Assembly (NCBI GenBank): GCA_001770725.1
Contig: MERU01000013.1
Span: forward strand, 1 to 64,000
Direction of reading: 5' to 3'
Length of the DNA: 64,000 bases
Source: Burkholderiales bacterium RIFCSPHIGHO2_01_FULL_63_240
Lineage (GTDB): Bacteria; Pseudomonadota; Gammaproteobacteria; Burkholderiales; Burkholderiaceae_C
The notes beneath the pieces are model-generated. The model saw only the letters and a program-made list of their open reading frames with translations, had not been told where the DNA came from and ran no database searches. Shown in pieces: positions 57,769-64,000 of the stretch (position 1 is its first letter; the number at the start of each line of letters is the position of its first letter). A program made the translations under genes and the position numbers.

Positions 57769-58809
57769 ATGCTGACCACTCAACAACCCGTTCTGCGCAA
57801 CTTCTGGTACGCGGTCATGCCGCTGTCGATGTTGGTCGATGGTCCCAAGCCCTTCACCCTGCTGGGCGAGAAGATCGTGCTTTTCCTGGATGAAAACGGC
57901 GAGCCCGCGGCCCTGAAAGACCGCTGCTGCCACCGAACCGCGCAACTCAGCAAGGGCTGGTGCGAAGGCGGCAAGGTGGTGTGCGGCTACCACGGCTGGA
58001 CGTACGACCGCAGCGGCGCGGTGGTGCGCATCCCGCAGTACGAAGCGGACCGCGCCATCCCGTGCCAGTTCAAGACCACGTCTTACCGCTGCACCGGCCG
58101 CTATGGCTACGCCTGGGTCTGCCTGGGCGAGCCCATCGACGACATCCCGGCCATCCCCGAGTTCGACAACCCGGCTTACCGCACCATCTTCCAGTTCTAC
58201 GAGACCTGGGCGACCAGCGGCCTGCGCTTCATGGAGAACTCCTTCGACAACTCGCACTTCAGCTTCGTGCACCGCAACACCTTCGGCGTGGCGGCCTCAC
58301 CCAAGCCCAGCAGCTACCGCATCGAAGAAACGGCCAGCGGCTTCTACGCCGAAACCGTGATCGAGGCCGTGAACCCGCCCCACCTGCAGAGCGTCAGCGG
58401 CGTCAAGGAGCCCATCACCACGCGCCACATGCGCAACGAGTGGTACCGGCCGTTCGCCCGCCGGCTCGACATCGAGTACCCCAGCGGCATCCGCCACATC
58501 ATCATCAACAGCCTGGCGCCCATCGACGACGGCCACATCCAGGTGGCGCAATGGCTGTTCCGAAACGACACCGAGGCCGACTGCCCGGCCCAGACGCTCA
58601 TCGACTTCGACTTCGAGATCACGCGAGAGGACAAGGAGATCATCGAGTCCACCGACCCCGATGCCATGGTCGACGCCAGCCGCCATGGGGTGGAGTACTC
58701 CATGCCCTCGGACAAGCCGGGCATGATCATGCGCAAGCAGCTGCTGGCGCTGCTGCGCGAGCACGGCGAGCAGGAGGTTTTCAGGGCGCCGTCGGGTGCA
58801 GCAGCGTGA
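57769..58809 (+). CDS. Rieske non-haem iron oxygenase (oxygenase subunit)
   Basis: 346 residues. Rieske [2Fe-2S] ligands C53-x-H55 and C72-x2-H75 in DRCCHRTAQLSKGWCEGGKVVCGYHGWTYD-type arrangement; catalytic iron site N157-x2-D160-x2-H163-x4-H168 in FMENSFDNSHFSFVH. Belongs with the ring-hydroxylating/O-demethylase (VanA-, PobA-like) group; no reductase or ferredoxin gene is adjacent, so electron partners come from elsewhere. It overlaps the convergent cupin gene by 29 bases. Confidence 0.88.
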   Translation: MLTTQQPVLRNFWYAVMPLSMLVDGPKPFTLLGEKIVLFLDENGEPAALKDRCCHRTAQLSKGWCEGGKVVCGYHGWTYDRSGAVVRIPQYEADRAIPCQFKTTSYRCTGRYGYAWVCLGEPIDDIPAIPEFDNPAYRTIFQFYETWATSGLRFMENSFDNSHFSFVHRNTFGVAASPKPSSYRIEETASGFYAETVIEAVNPPHLQSVSGVKEPITTRHMRNEWYRPFARRLDIEYPSGIRHIIINSLAPIDDGHIQVAQWLFRNDTEADCPAQTLIDFDFEITREDKEIIESTDPDAMVDASRHGVEYSMPSDKPGMIMRKQLLALLREHGEQEVFRAPSGAAA

Positions 58810-59116
58810 GCAGCAGCACCGCCGCCGCGGTGGCGCGCACGTCGTGCGGCTCGCCACCGGCCAGGGCCACCAGCTGTCCGGCGGACAAGGTCCTGGGGCC
58901 CTGCGGCGTGCCGACCACGACCTGACCCTGCAGGCACTGGAGGGTCAACTCGCCCGGCACGGTGTGTTCGGGCATGTGGTGGCCCGCCGGCAGCACCAGG
59001 CGCATGAGTTGCAAGCGCGCCGTGCGCAGCAGGCTGACGCTCACCGGTGCAGCGACAGCCCCTGGTGCGGGCAAGAGGTCGACGACGTCATCGGGCTGGG
59101 CGTGGGGCAGGGCCAT
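58781..59116 (-). CDS. Small cupin-domain protein
   Basis: 111 residues, a single cupin barrel: LMRLVLPAGHHMPEHTVPGELTLQCLQG holds the first histidine-rich strand and GPRTLSAGQLVALAGGEPHDV the second. Metal-binding histidines (HxxxE...H) are visible. AGGAGG precedes ATG 59116. It converges with the Rieske gene, overlapping its end. Role unknown; might bind a small ligand or belong with nsrR/hmp, which are encoded in the same direction upstream. Confidence 0.75.
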   Translation of the reverse strand: MALPHAQPDDVVDLLPAPGAVAAPVSVSLLRTARLQLMRLVLPAGHHMPEHTVPGELTLQCLQGQVVVGTPQGPRTLSAGQLVALAGGEPHDVRATAAAVLLLTLLHPTAP

Positions 59117-59132
59117 GGCGGCGCCTCCTGTG

Positions 59133-59576
59133 TCAGGCTGATCTGGCTCGGCGGTGCAGGCGCACGATGGCTTCCCCCGTTGGCGAGGCCACGGCGTCGG
59201 CCAGGGTGTGGCGGTCCAGCGCATCGTAGAACGCCTCGTTCGCCTCGTCGAGCAAACCCTTGAGTGCACAACGGCCTCGCAGCACGCAGGGGGGCTCGGC
59301 GCAGTCGATGACCTCGGTGGTGCGCTCGAGGGCGCGCACCACCTGGCCCAGGCGATAGTGCGCCAGCGGCCAGGCCAGGCGGATGCCGCCGCCCTTGCCG
59401 CGCACCGTGTGCAACCAGCCCTGCTGCCCCATGAACTGCACGACCTTGCTGAGGTGGTTGTGCGGCACCTGGAAACGCTCGGTGACCTCGGCGATCGTGG
59501 TCACGGCGTCGGGCGCCAGCGCCGAGAGGTCCATCAGCACGCGCAGGCCCAGGTCGGAGAATCGTGTCAGTTGCAT
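59133..59576 (-). CDS. nsrR: NsrR, Rrf2-family nitric-oxide-sensing repressor
   Basis: 147 residues, winged-helix Rrf2 regulator with an Fe-S cluster. MQLTRFSDLGLRVLMDLSAL is the NsrR opening; the recognition helix lies in FQVPHNHLSKVVQFMGQQG; cysteines 92, 97 and 103 in DCAEPPCVLRGRCALKG (Cx4Cx5C) bind the cluster. When NO damages the cluster, repression of hmp is lifted. It is downstream of hmp, in the same direction, and a matching operator lies in front of hmp. Confidence 0.93.
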   Translation of the reverse strand: MQLTRFSDLGLRVLMDLSALAPDAVTTIAEVTERFQVPHNHLSKVVQFMGQQGWLHTVRGKGGGIRLAWPLAHYRLGQVVRALERTTEVIDCAEPPCVLRGRCALKGLLDEANEAFYDALDRHTLADAVASPTGEAIVRLHRRARSA

Positions 59577-59607
59577 GGGTGCAGCATAGCCGCAGGGCCG
59601 AGCCCGT

Positions 59608-60822
59608 TCAGGCCGCCACCCCGCCCGTGCCAAAGGCCTCGGCGTGGATGCGCTCCTGCGGCACGCCGCGGGCCCGCAGCACCTCGATCTGCGCTGCCAT
59701 GAACCCCCTGGGTCCGCACACATAGTGGTCGGCGTTCGACGGCAAGGACTGATCGGTGAGGTCCAGGCGACCCAGTGCGTCGTGTGCGGTGCCGGTGACA
59801 CCATCGATCGCTTCTTCGTGCACGATCCAGGCCGCGCCATCGGGCAGCCCCTGAACCAGCTGCCGCACGCGCGGTGCAAAGGCCTGGGCGCCCGCATGGC
59901 GCGCGGCATGGAAGAAGCGCACCGGCCTGCGCGAGCGCTGCGCGTGCAGGTGTTCGAGCATGGCCATCATGGGCGTGATGCCCACGCCTGCGCTGATCAA
60001 CACCACCGGGGTGTCGCGCTCTTCGTGGAGGAAGAAGTCTCCCGCCGGCGGCGCGACCTCGATGACATCGCCTTCGGCCAGGCGCTGGTGCAGGTGGTTG
60101 GAGACCATGCCCTCGGGCAGGGCCGCCTCGCTGCGGTCGCCCGCTTCGCGCTTGACCGAGATGCGCAGGTGGCCGCGCCCCGGTGCGTCCGACAGGCTGT
60201 ATTGACGAGGCTGGCGGTGGCCCAGTTCGGGCACGACCACCCTCACCGAAACGTACTGCCCTGGCTTGAACGGTGGCACCTGACCGCCATCGGCGGGCGC
60301 CAGCTCGAACGAGGTGATCTCGTCGCTCTCCGCTTGCTTGCGCAACACGCGGAAGGTGCGCCAGCCCGTCCAGCCGCCTGGCTGTTCGGACGCCGCCTGG
60401 TAGAGGCTGCCTTCCAGGCCGATCAGCACGTCGGCCAGTTGCCCGTAGGCCTGGGCCCAGGCGTCGATGACGGCGGGCGTGGCCGCATCGCCCAGCACCT
60501 CGCTGATCGAGGCCAGCAGGTGGCGGCCGACGATGCCGTAGTGCTCGGCGCGGATGCCCAGGCTCACGTGCTTGTGCGCGATGCGTTCGAGCACCGGCGC
60601 CAGCACGCTCGGGTCGTCGATGTGGCGGGCGTAAGCGGCCACCGCCATCGCCAGGGCCTGTTGCTGGGTGCCGCTGCGCTGGTGTCCCTGGTTGAAGACC
60701 TCGCGCAGCTCGGGGTTGTGCTGGAACATGCGCGCGTAGAAGTGGCGGGTCAGGTCGACCCCGTGGGTTTCGAGCACGGGGGCGGTGGCCTTGACGGTCT
60801 GGCGAACGGTCGAATCGAGCAT
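59608..60822 (-). CDS. hmp: Flavohaemoglobin, nitric oxide dioxygenase
   Basis: 404 residues, converts NO to nitrate with O2 and NAD(P)H. Globin domain 1-140 with Tyr29, Gln53 and proximal His85 (IAHKHVSLGI); FAD domain from about 150 (RQYSLSDAP holds the flavin site RxYS); NAD(P)H domain with VVLISAGVGITPMMAML and YVCGPRGFMAAQ. Standard Hmp length. nsrR follows 31 bases downstream, so the pair is probably one unit. Confidence 0.97.
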   Translation of the reverse strand: MLDSTVRQTVKATAPVLETHGVDLTRHFYARMFQHNPELREVFNQGHQRSGTQQQALAMAVAAYARHIDDPSVLAPVLERIAHKHVSLGIRAEHYGIVGRHLLASISEVLGDAATPAVIDAWAQAYGQLADVLIGLEGSLYQAASEQPGGWTGWRTFRVLRKQAESDEITSFELAPADGGQVPPFKPGQYVSVRVVVPELGHRQPRQYSLSDAPGRGHLRISVKREAGDRSEAALPEGMVSNHLHQRLAEGDVIEVAPPAGDFFLHEERDTPVVLISAGVGITPMMAMLEHLHAQRSRRPVRFFHAARHAGAQAFAPRVRQLVQGLPDGAAWIVHEEAIDGVTGTAHDALGRLDLTDQSLPSNADHYVCGPRGFMAAQIEVLRARGVPQERIHAEAFGTGGVAA

Positions 60823-60847
60823 GGCGGAACAGGTGTGGTGGATGAAT

Positions 60848-60883
60848 AGATGCATTCTGCATGCATCTTTAAACCCCTGTCCA
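60848..60883 (-). promoter_or_regulatory. hmp promoter with NsrR operator
   Basis: AGATGCAT (60848-60855) and ATGCATCT (60861-60868) form a perfect 8-bp inverted repeat with 5 bases between, matching the NsrR consensus (AAGATGCATTT in an 11-1-11 dyad). On the minus strand TGGACA (60878-60883), 18 bases, CAGAAT (60854-60859) is a plausible promoter, and the -10 lies inside the operator, as expected for repression. Confidence 0.85.
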
Positions 60884-60983
60884 GTTGCCGGGATGTGAGG
60901 GCCCCTCGAATCGGGTCTTCGGGCTTGCATCGAGAAGAGAGGGACAGGTGGGTGGATGGGTGCTGCGTTGGTCTTGCGAGGCT

Positions 60984-61124
60984 CGGTGGGTGGGGTGGGA
61001 GTGATCCGGCCCTGCGCGGGGCATCACCGAGCTTTGCTGGCATCACCCCTTGAACACCGACCAGGTGGTTGCCGAGCCATGACACCGCACATGTCGGGCC
61101 GGCTCACACCCACCCCACCCACCG
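60984..61124 (+). repeat. Structured repeat, left copy (arms plus 73-bp core)
   Basis: A 16-bp G-rich arm (60984-60999) and its exact reverse complement (61109-61124) enclose a 73-bp core (61016-61088). The core recurs in inverted orientation at 61261-61333 with 57 of 73 positions equal by my count; TCACCCCTTGAACACC, TTGCCGAG and GACACCGC are unchanged. Arm sequences differ between copies but pairing is kept. Confidence 0.65.
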
Positions 61125-61157
61125 AACCCGAACCACCGCGCACGGCGTGGGGATGGC

Positions 61158-61198
61158 GGAAGAAGAAGGGCGACGCAAAGCGTCGCCCTTCTTCTTCC
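61158..61198. terminator. 19-bp perfect hairpin, likely bidirectional terminator
   Basis: Bases 61158-61176 pair without mismatch with 61180-61198 around the loop AAA. The GGGCGACGC core and purine/pyrimidine-rich flanks resemble bidirectional terminators seen in Burkholderiales. It lies midway between the two structured repeats and downstream of the leftward marR-type gene. Confidence 0.65.
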
Positions 61199-61222
61199 TT
61201 CTCCGCCTGCCACGTTGTGTCG

Positions 61223-61373
61223 CGGGCAGGGGGCGAGGGGGGCCTGCGCAGGGCCCATTCGCGGTGTCCTGACTCGGCAACAGCCAGGCTGGTGTTCAAG
61301 GGGTGACAGGTGCAATGCGCGGTGGCGCCCCGCGAGCGTGGTCCCGGAGCAGGCCCCCCTCGCCCCCTGCCCG
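61223..61373 (-). repeat. Structured repeat, right copy (inverted)
   Basis: A perfect 25-bp inverted repeat (61223-61247 and 61349-61373) encloses the second 73-bp core (61261-61333), read on the minus strand. G-rich arm first and C-rich arm last on that strand, the same plan as the left copy, but with a different arm sequence and length (25 versus 16 bp). Confidence 0.65.
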
Positions 61374-61406
61374 TTGCTCACCCGTGGCAAACCCAACCCA
61401 CAACCA

Positions 61407-62021
61407 TCAAGACTCCAACACCTCCAACCACGGCGAAGCGAACTCACGGCACAGCCTCTGCGACTGGTCGTCGTCCAGCGGCTGCTGCGTGAGCCCGCAA
61501 AAGCCCCCCATCGGCGTGCGCTGGTGGTGCCGGCAGCCCTGGCAGATGCCGAAGGCGCGACGCTGGTTCAGGCGCTGGCAGGTCGACAGCACGTGCCGCA
61601 ACATCTGCGTGGCCTGCTCGGCCTGGGGCATGCCCATGCAACGCGCGATGTCGCCCAGGCGCAAGTGGGTGAGCAGGCGCTGCACCACGTCCTCGCCCGA
61701 CGCCGTGAGCGAGAGGTGCTGCACCCGGCGGTCCTGGCTGTCGGGCGTGCGACGCAGGTGGCCGGCCTGCTCCAGCAGGGCCACCGACTTGGACACCGTG
61801 CCTTTGGTCAGGCCGAGGTAATCGGTCAGGCCCGCCAGGGTGTTGCTGTAGCGGTTGGCCCGGTCCAGGAACAACAAAGCCCGCAAGTGGACGATGTCCA
61901 TGCGGTGCAAAGCCGCGAAGCGGTGCATCTCGTGCAGCAGCAGCTCGGCCAGCTGCAGGGTCAGCTCCGTGAAATGCAAAGCCATGGCAGCGGGGGATTC
62001 GGCGGGCGAAGGCTCGGACAT
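61407..62021 (-). CDS. MarR-family regulator with a C-terminal four-cysteine segment
   Basis: 204 residues. Residues 15-150 are a MarR winged helix: TLAGLTDYLGLTKGTVSKSVALLEQAGHL is the recognition helix and RTPDSQDRRVQHLSLTASG the wing. After that, C160, C163, C175 and C191 (GICQGCRHH, GGFCGLT, QRLCREF) form a pattern not part of the normal fold, suggesting a metal or Fe-S site. Last gene of the leftward rubredoxin/amidotransferase/MOSC operon, with a 7-base gap to the MOSC gene. It likely regulates that operon. Confidence 0.8.
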   Translation of the reverse strand: MSEPSPAESPAAMALHFTELTLQLAELLLHEMHRFAALHRMDIVHLRALLFLDRANRYSNTLAGLTDYLGLTKGTVSKSVALLEQAGHLRRTPDSQDRRVQHLSLTASGEDVVQRLLTHLRLGDIARCMGMPQAEQATQMLRHVLSTCQRLNQRRAFGICQGCRHHQRTPMGGFCGLTQQPLDDDQSQRLCREFASPWLEVLES

Positions 62022-62028
62022 GAGGGGC

Positions 62029-62757
62029 TCAGGATGGGGAAGGCGCCGGCATCCGGGCCTCGCCGAGTTCGGTCGGTGTCAGCAACCGCCGCGGGTCGGC
62101 TTCGACCTCACCGCTGTCGCGGCGCCGGGCAAAACGCTCGCGCCAGTTGGGGCTGAGCTCGGGCAGTTCGGCCAGCGCCGCGAGTTCGGCGGCCGAATGC
62201 ACCCGTTGAAACAGGCAGCGCTGCACCTTGGCCAGGCTCCACATCGGGTGAGGCCGGGCCAGCAGCTCGATCGCGTCACCCGCTTCGATGCAACCCGCCT
62301 GCAGCACGCGCAGGTACCAGCCCATGCGGCCACTGTCCTGCACCCTTCGGGCCATGTCCGCCTGGCCGAAGGCGATGTTGAGCTTCCAGCAGGGCAGGCG
62401 CCCTTGCGAGACCTGCACCAGGGCCGAGCCGATGCGCAGCACATCGCCGATGCACTGCGAGGCCTCGTCCAGCCCTTGCGTCGAGAGGTTTTCGCCGAAG
62501 GCCCCTGGTCGCCACAGGCCCGCCCCGGGCCACAAGGCATGCCACGCCGAGTAATGCTCGAAGGGGTAGGCATGCAGCGCCTTTTCCGGCCCGCCATGGT
62601 GGCGGGTGTCGGCGCAGGCGTCGCCTGGCACGCCATCGAGCTCGACGCTCAGGCGCTCAACGGGCTGGCGCCCCAGCGAGCTGAGGCAACCTGGCCTGAG
62701 CTCACGGGGCCGGCCCACCAGCACCTGCCGCACCAGGCCGAGGCGATGGCGTGCCAT
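62029..62757 (-). CDS. MOSC-domain protein, YiiM-like
   Basis: 242 residues: MOSC beta-barrel with HHGGPEKALHAYP (53-65), FGENLSTQGLDE (87-98) and the conserved cysteine C123 in QGRLPCWKLN, followed by a 3-alpha domain (SPNWRERFARRRDSGE). MOSC proteins bind the molybdenum cofactor or pass sulfur; YiiM reduces N-hydroxylated compounds in E. coli. It starts three bases after the glutamine amidotransferase stop. Confidence 0.9.
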   Translation of the reverse strand: MARHRLGLVRQVLVGRPRELRPGCLSSLGRQPVERLSVELDGVPGDACADTRHHGGPEKALHAYPFEHYSAWHALWPGAGLWRPGAFGENLSTQGLDEASQCIGDVLRIGSALVQVSQGRLPCWKLNIAFGQADMARRVQDSGRMGWYLRVLQAGCIEAGDAIELLARPHPMWSLAKVQRCLFQRVHSAAELAALAELPELSPNWRERFARRRDSGEVEADPRRLLTPTELGEARMPAPSPS

Positions 62758-62760
62758 GCC

Positions 62761-63471
62761 TCAGGCCCAGACCAGGTCGGCCACCCAGGCGTGCAGCATG
62801 GCCTGGCCCGCCCGCTCGAGCAGGGGGCCATGCGTGCGCGACTGCGAGCGCAGCGTCGGCACGTCCAGGCCCGCCCCGGCCAGCTCGCCGGTGTGGCCGA
62901 TCAGCCAGCACTCGAACTGCCGCGTCAGCGCCTCCGGGTGGAACTGCAGCGCCAGGACGTTGCAACCCACGCGGAAGGCCTGGTGCGGGTAAACCGGGGA
63001 CGACGCCAGCAGCTCGGCATCGGCCGGCAGGTCGAAAGTGTCGCCATGCCAGTGCAGCACCGGCACGCCCGAGAGGTGTTTGAGCGGCGACTGCAGCCCG
63101 GCCTGGGGCAGCTGCAACTCGCCCCAGCCGATCTCCTTGCGCCCACCGGGGTAGACGTTGGCGCCGAGCGCCCGGGCGATGAGTTGCGCACCCAGGCAGA
63201 TGCCCAGGGTGGGCCGGCGCGCGGCCAGGCGCCGCTCGAGGGCGGCCAGCTCATCGACCAGGAAGGGGTAGCGATCGGTCTCGTAGACACCGATCGGCCC
63301 CCCCAGCACCACCAGCAGCTCGGCGTCGTCGATGGCCTGGGCCACGTCGTCGACACCGGCCTGCACCACCCGGATCGCGTGGCCCAGCTCGCGCAAAGGT
63401 GGCGCGAACGAACCGAGGTCCTCGAAGGCCAGGTGTTGGACCACCGTGACCACAGCTTGACGAGCACTCAT
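62761..63471 (-). CDS. Class I glutamine amidotransferase-like protein
   Basis: 236 residues. Catalytic nucleophile C92 in LGICLGAQLIA, and H178/E180 in LQFHPEALT give the triad; GGPIGVYETDRYPFL and the WGELQL stretch are typical of the GMP-synthase-like amidotransferase family of unknown role. Its ATG overlaps the stop of the rubredoxin gene (ATGA). Possibly acts on an amide or gamma-glutamyl compound. Confidence 0.88.
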   Translation of the reverse strand: MSARQAVVTVVQHLAFEDLGSFAPPLRELGHAIRVVQAGVDDVAQAIDDAELLVVLGGPIGVYETDRYPFLVDELAALERRLAARRPTLGICLGAQLIARALGANVYPGGRKEIGWGELQLPQAGLQSPLKHLSGVPVLHWHGDTFDLPADAELLASSPVYPHQAFRVGCNVLALQFHPEALTRQFECWLIGHTGELAGAGLDVPTLRSQSRTHGPLLERAGQAMLHAWVADLVWA

Positions 63472-63635
63472 GCACTGGCCTCCACCACAACAAAATCGTC
63501 CTTCGACGCGCCGCAATCGGGGCAGGTCCAGTCCGACGGCAAGTCGTCGAAACCGGTCCCTGCGGCGATGCCCTGGGTTGGCGCTCCCGTTTCGGGATCG
63601 TAGCGCCAGTCGCAGATCAGACATTCCCAGACCAT
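63468..63635 (-). CDS. Small rubredoxin (55 residues)
   Basis: 55 residues. Cysteines 5, 8, 38 and 41 in VWECLICDWRYDPETG and DWTCPDCGASKDDF form the Fe(Cys)4 site; GIAAGTGFDDLPSDW is the rubredoxin loop. GGGGGAGG precedes ATG 63635. Its TGA overlaps the ATG of the amidotransferase gene. It lies directly downstream of a diiron protein gene (see 63647), so it may deliver electrons to that enzyme. It differs from the alkB-linked rubredoxin in having the usual CPxCG. Confidence 0.93.
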   Translation of the reverse strand: MVWECLICDWRYDPETGAPTQGIAAGTGFDDLPSDWTCPDCGASKDDFVVVEASA

Positions 63636-63646
63636 GCGCCTCCCCC

Positions 63647-64000
63647 TCAGATCAGCGAGGCACGCTCAAAGGCCGCCAGGCCCTCGCGCGTGTCCAGGAT
63701 GCCGACGTCCTCGGCCAGGCGCACCACGCCGGAGTAGTCCACGCGGTCGAGCGCGACCTGGTTGATTTCACGGCAGTCCTCGATGACCTCGCGGGCATGG
63801 CGCACGCCCAGTTGCTGCAGCACGTCCAGCCAGAGGTCGAGCTCCTTGTCGGCGAACCAGTGGATGGACTTGGGCAGCGTCTCGGCGAAGAAAGTGCGCT
63901 GCGAGCTGCTGAGCGCCTGGTAGAAGTTGCGCGTGAGCTCGGCGAAGATCTTCGAATGCGCCAGCTCGTCGTGCCGGTGGGCGGCCACCGTGGCGCGGTT
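63647..64000 (-). CDS. Ferritin-like diiron oxygenase, C-terminal part (runs off the right edge)
   Basis: The visible 117 residues read without a stop to the window edge: NRATVAAHRHDELAHSKIFAEL contains an E-x2-H metal motif in a helix, and ITHWFADKELDLWLDV-like and EDCREINQVALDRVDYSG follow. The HxxDExxH pattern resembles the AurF family (p-aminobenzoate N-oxygenase type diiron enzymes). An internal GTG at 63988 is unlikely to be the true start. Rubredoxin is encoded 11 bases downstream, consistent with an oxygenase needing electrons. Family call is moderate. Confidence 0.55.
   Translation of the reverse strand, partial: NRATVAAHRHDELAHSKIFAELTRNFYQALSSSQRTFFAETLPKSIHWFADKELDLWLDVLQQLGVRHAREVIEDCREINQVALDRVDYSGVVRLAEDVGILDTREGLAAFERASLI

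Noticed and set aside
61016-61088. 6S RNA-like reading of the core, because of CCTTGAAC and a closing stem
   Set aside because: The defining hairpin of 6S RNA (CCTTGAACC paired with GGTTCAAGG) and the central bubble are missing, and the length is shorter.
60870-61406. CRISPR-like reading of the repeat region
   Set aside because: Only two copies, in inverted orientation, with paired arms rather than spacers; no cas genes in the window.
60956-61447. Protein-coding reading of the twin repeats: both strands give similar peptides containing SPLEH and PG, each ending in VFKG
   Set aside because: The similarity follows from the DNA inverted repeat. Differences do not concentrate at third codon positions, there is no ribosome binding site, and the frames run through the hairpin.

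Overview
The window is GC-rich, tightly packed chromosomal DNA that looks like a member of the Burkholderiales (Betaproteobacteria). The clues are the tRNA-Tyr/Gly/Thr-tuf order at the left end, the trp gene content, two proteins with exosortase (PEP-CTERM-like) tails, and an AlkB/rubredoxin alkane hydroxylase. An Aquabacterium/Leptothrix/Rubrivivax-type organism is a reasonable guess, but the sequence alone does not fix the genus. No phage, insertion sequence, CRISPR array or rRNA operon was seen.

Layout. (1) 1-1170: start of tuf (EF-Tu) behind three tRNA genes, all leftward. (2) 1232-13633: a leftward ten-gene exopolysaccharide locus: family 2 glycosyltransferase, Wza-like export lipoprotein, Wzc-like co-polymerase with a decayed kinase end, two GT4 glycosyltransferases, a PslG-like glycoside hydrolase, Wzy-like polymerase, hexapeptide acetyltransferase, MurJ/Wzx-like flippase and an acyltransferase-3. 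Several genes overlap by 1 to 4 bases, so it is probably one transcript. (3) 13902-25000: an outer-membrane barrel protein, ung, and the tryptophan genes trpC-trpD-trpG and trpE, split by an acyltransferase and a GGDEF/EAL protein; then a chalcone-isomerase-like exported protein and gph. (4) 25123-43505: a lipid and alkane region with two Baeyer-Villiger-type flavin monooxygenases, a KefB/YbaL-type antiporter, a GDT1-family manganese exporter behind a yybP-ykoY riboswitch, a beta-oxidation operon (SDR, thiolase, acyl-CoA dehydrogenase, enoyl-CoA hydratase), alkB, rubredoxin, a UbiB-like kinase, a CapA-like protein and an AraC-type regulator. (5) 43587-52995: housekeeping and secreted functions: an Hsp70-like protein, a quinone oxidoreductase, an AdeT-like binding protein, an aminotransferase, a Tat-exported phospholipase C, a PEP-CTERM protein and a chemoreceptor. 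(6) 53492-59116: a NitT/TauT-type ABC importer next to an amidohydrolase, a Rieske oxygenase and a cupin, probably uptake and breakdown of a nitrogen-containing compound. (7) 59133-64000: nsrR and hmp with a near-perfect NsrR operator, an unusual pair of inverted structured repeats around a 19-bp hairpin, and a leftward operon of a diiron-protein fragment, a 55-residue rubredoxin, a glutamine amidotransferase, a MOSC protein and a Cys-rich MarR regulator.

How they fit together. AlkB with its rubredoxin would make alcohols from alkanes, the beta-oxidation genes would take the derived acyl-CoA onward, and the two monooxygenases would deal with ketones. The polysaccharide locus and the two PEP-CTERM-type proteins fit an exosortase surface/biofilm lifestyle, although the exosortase gene itself is outside the window. 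NsrR-Hmp is a nitric oxide defence pair. The most unexplained piece is the twin repeat at 60984-61373.
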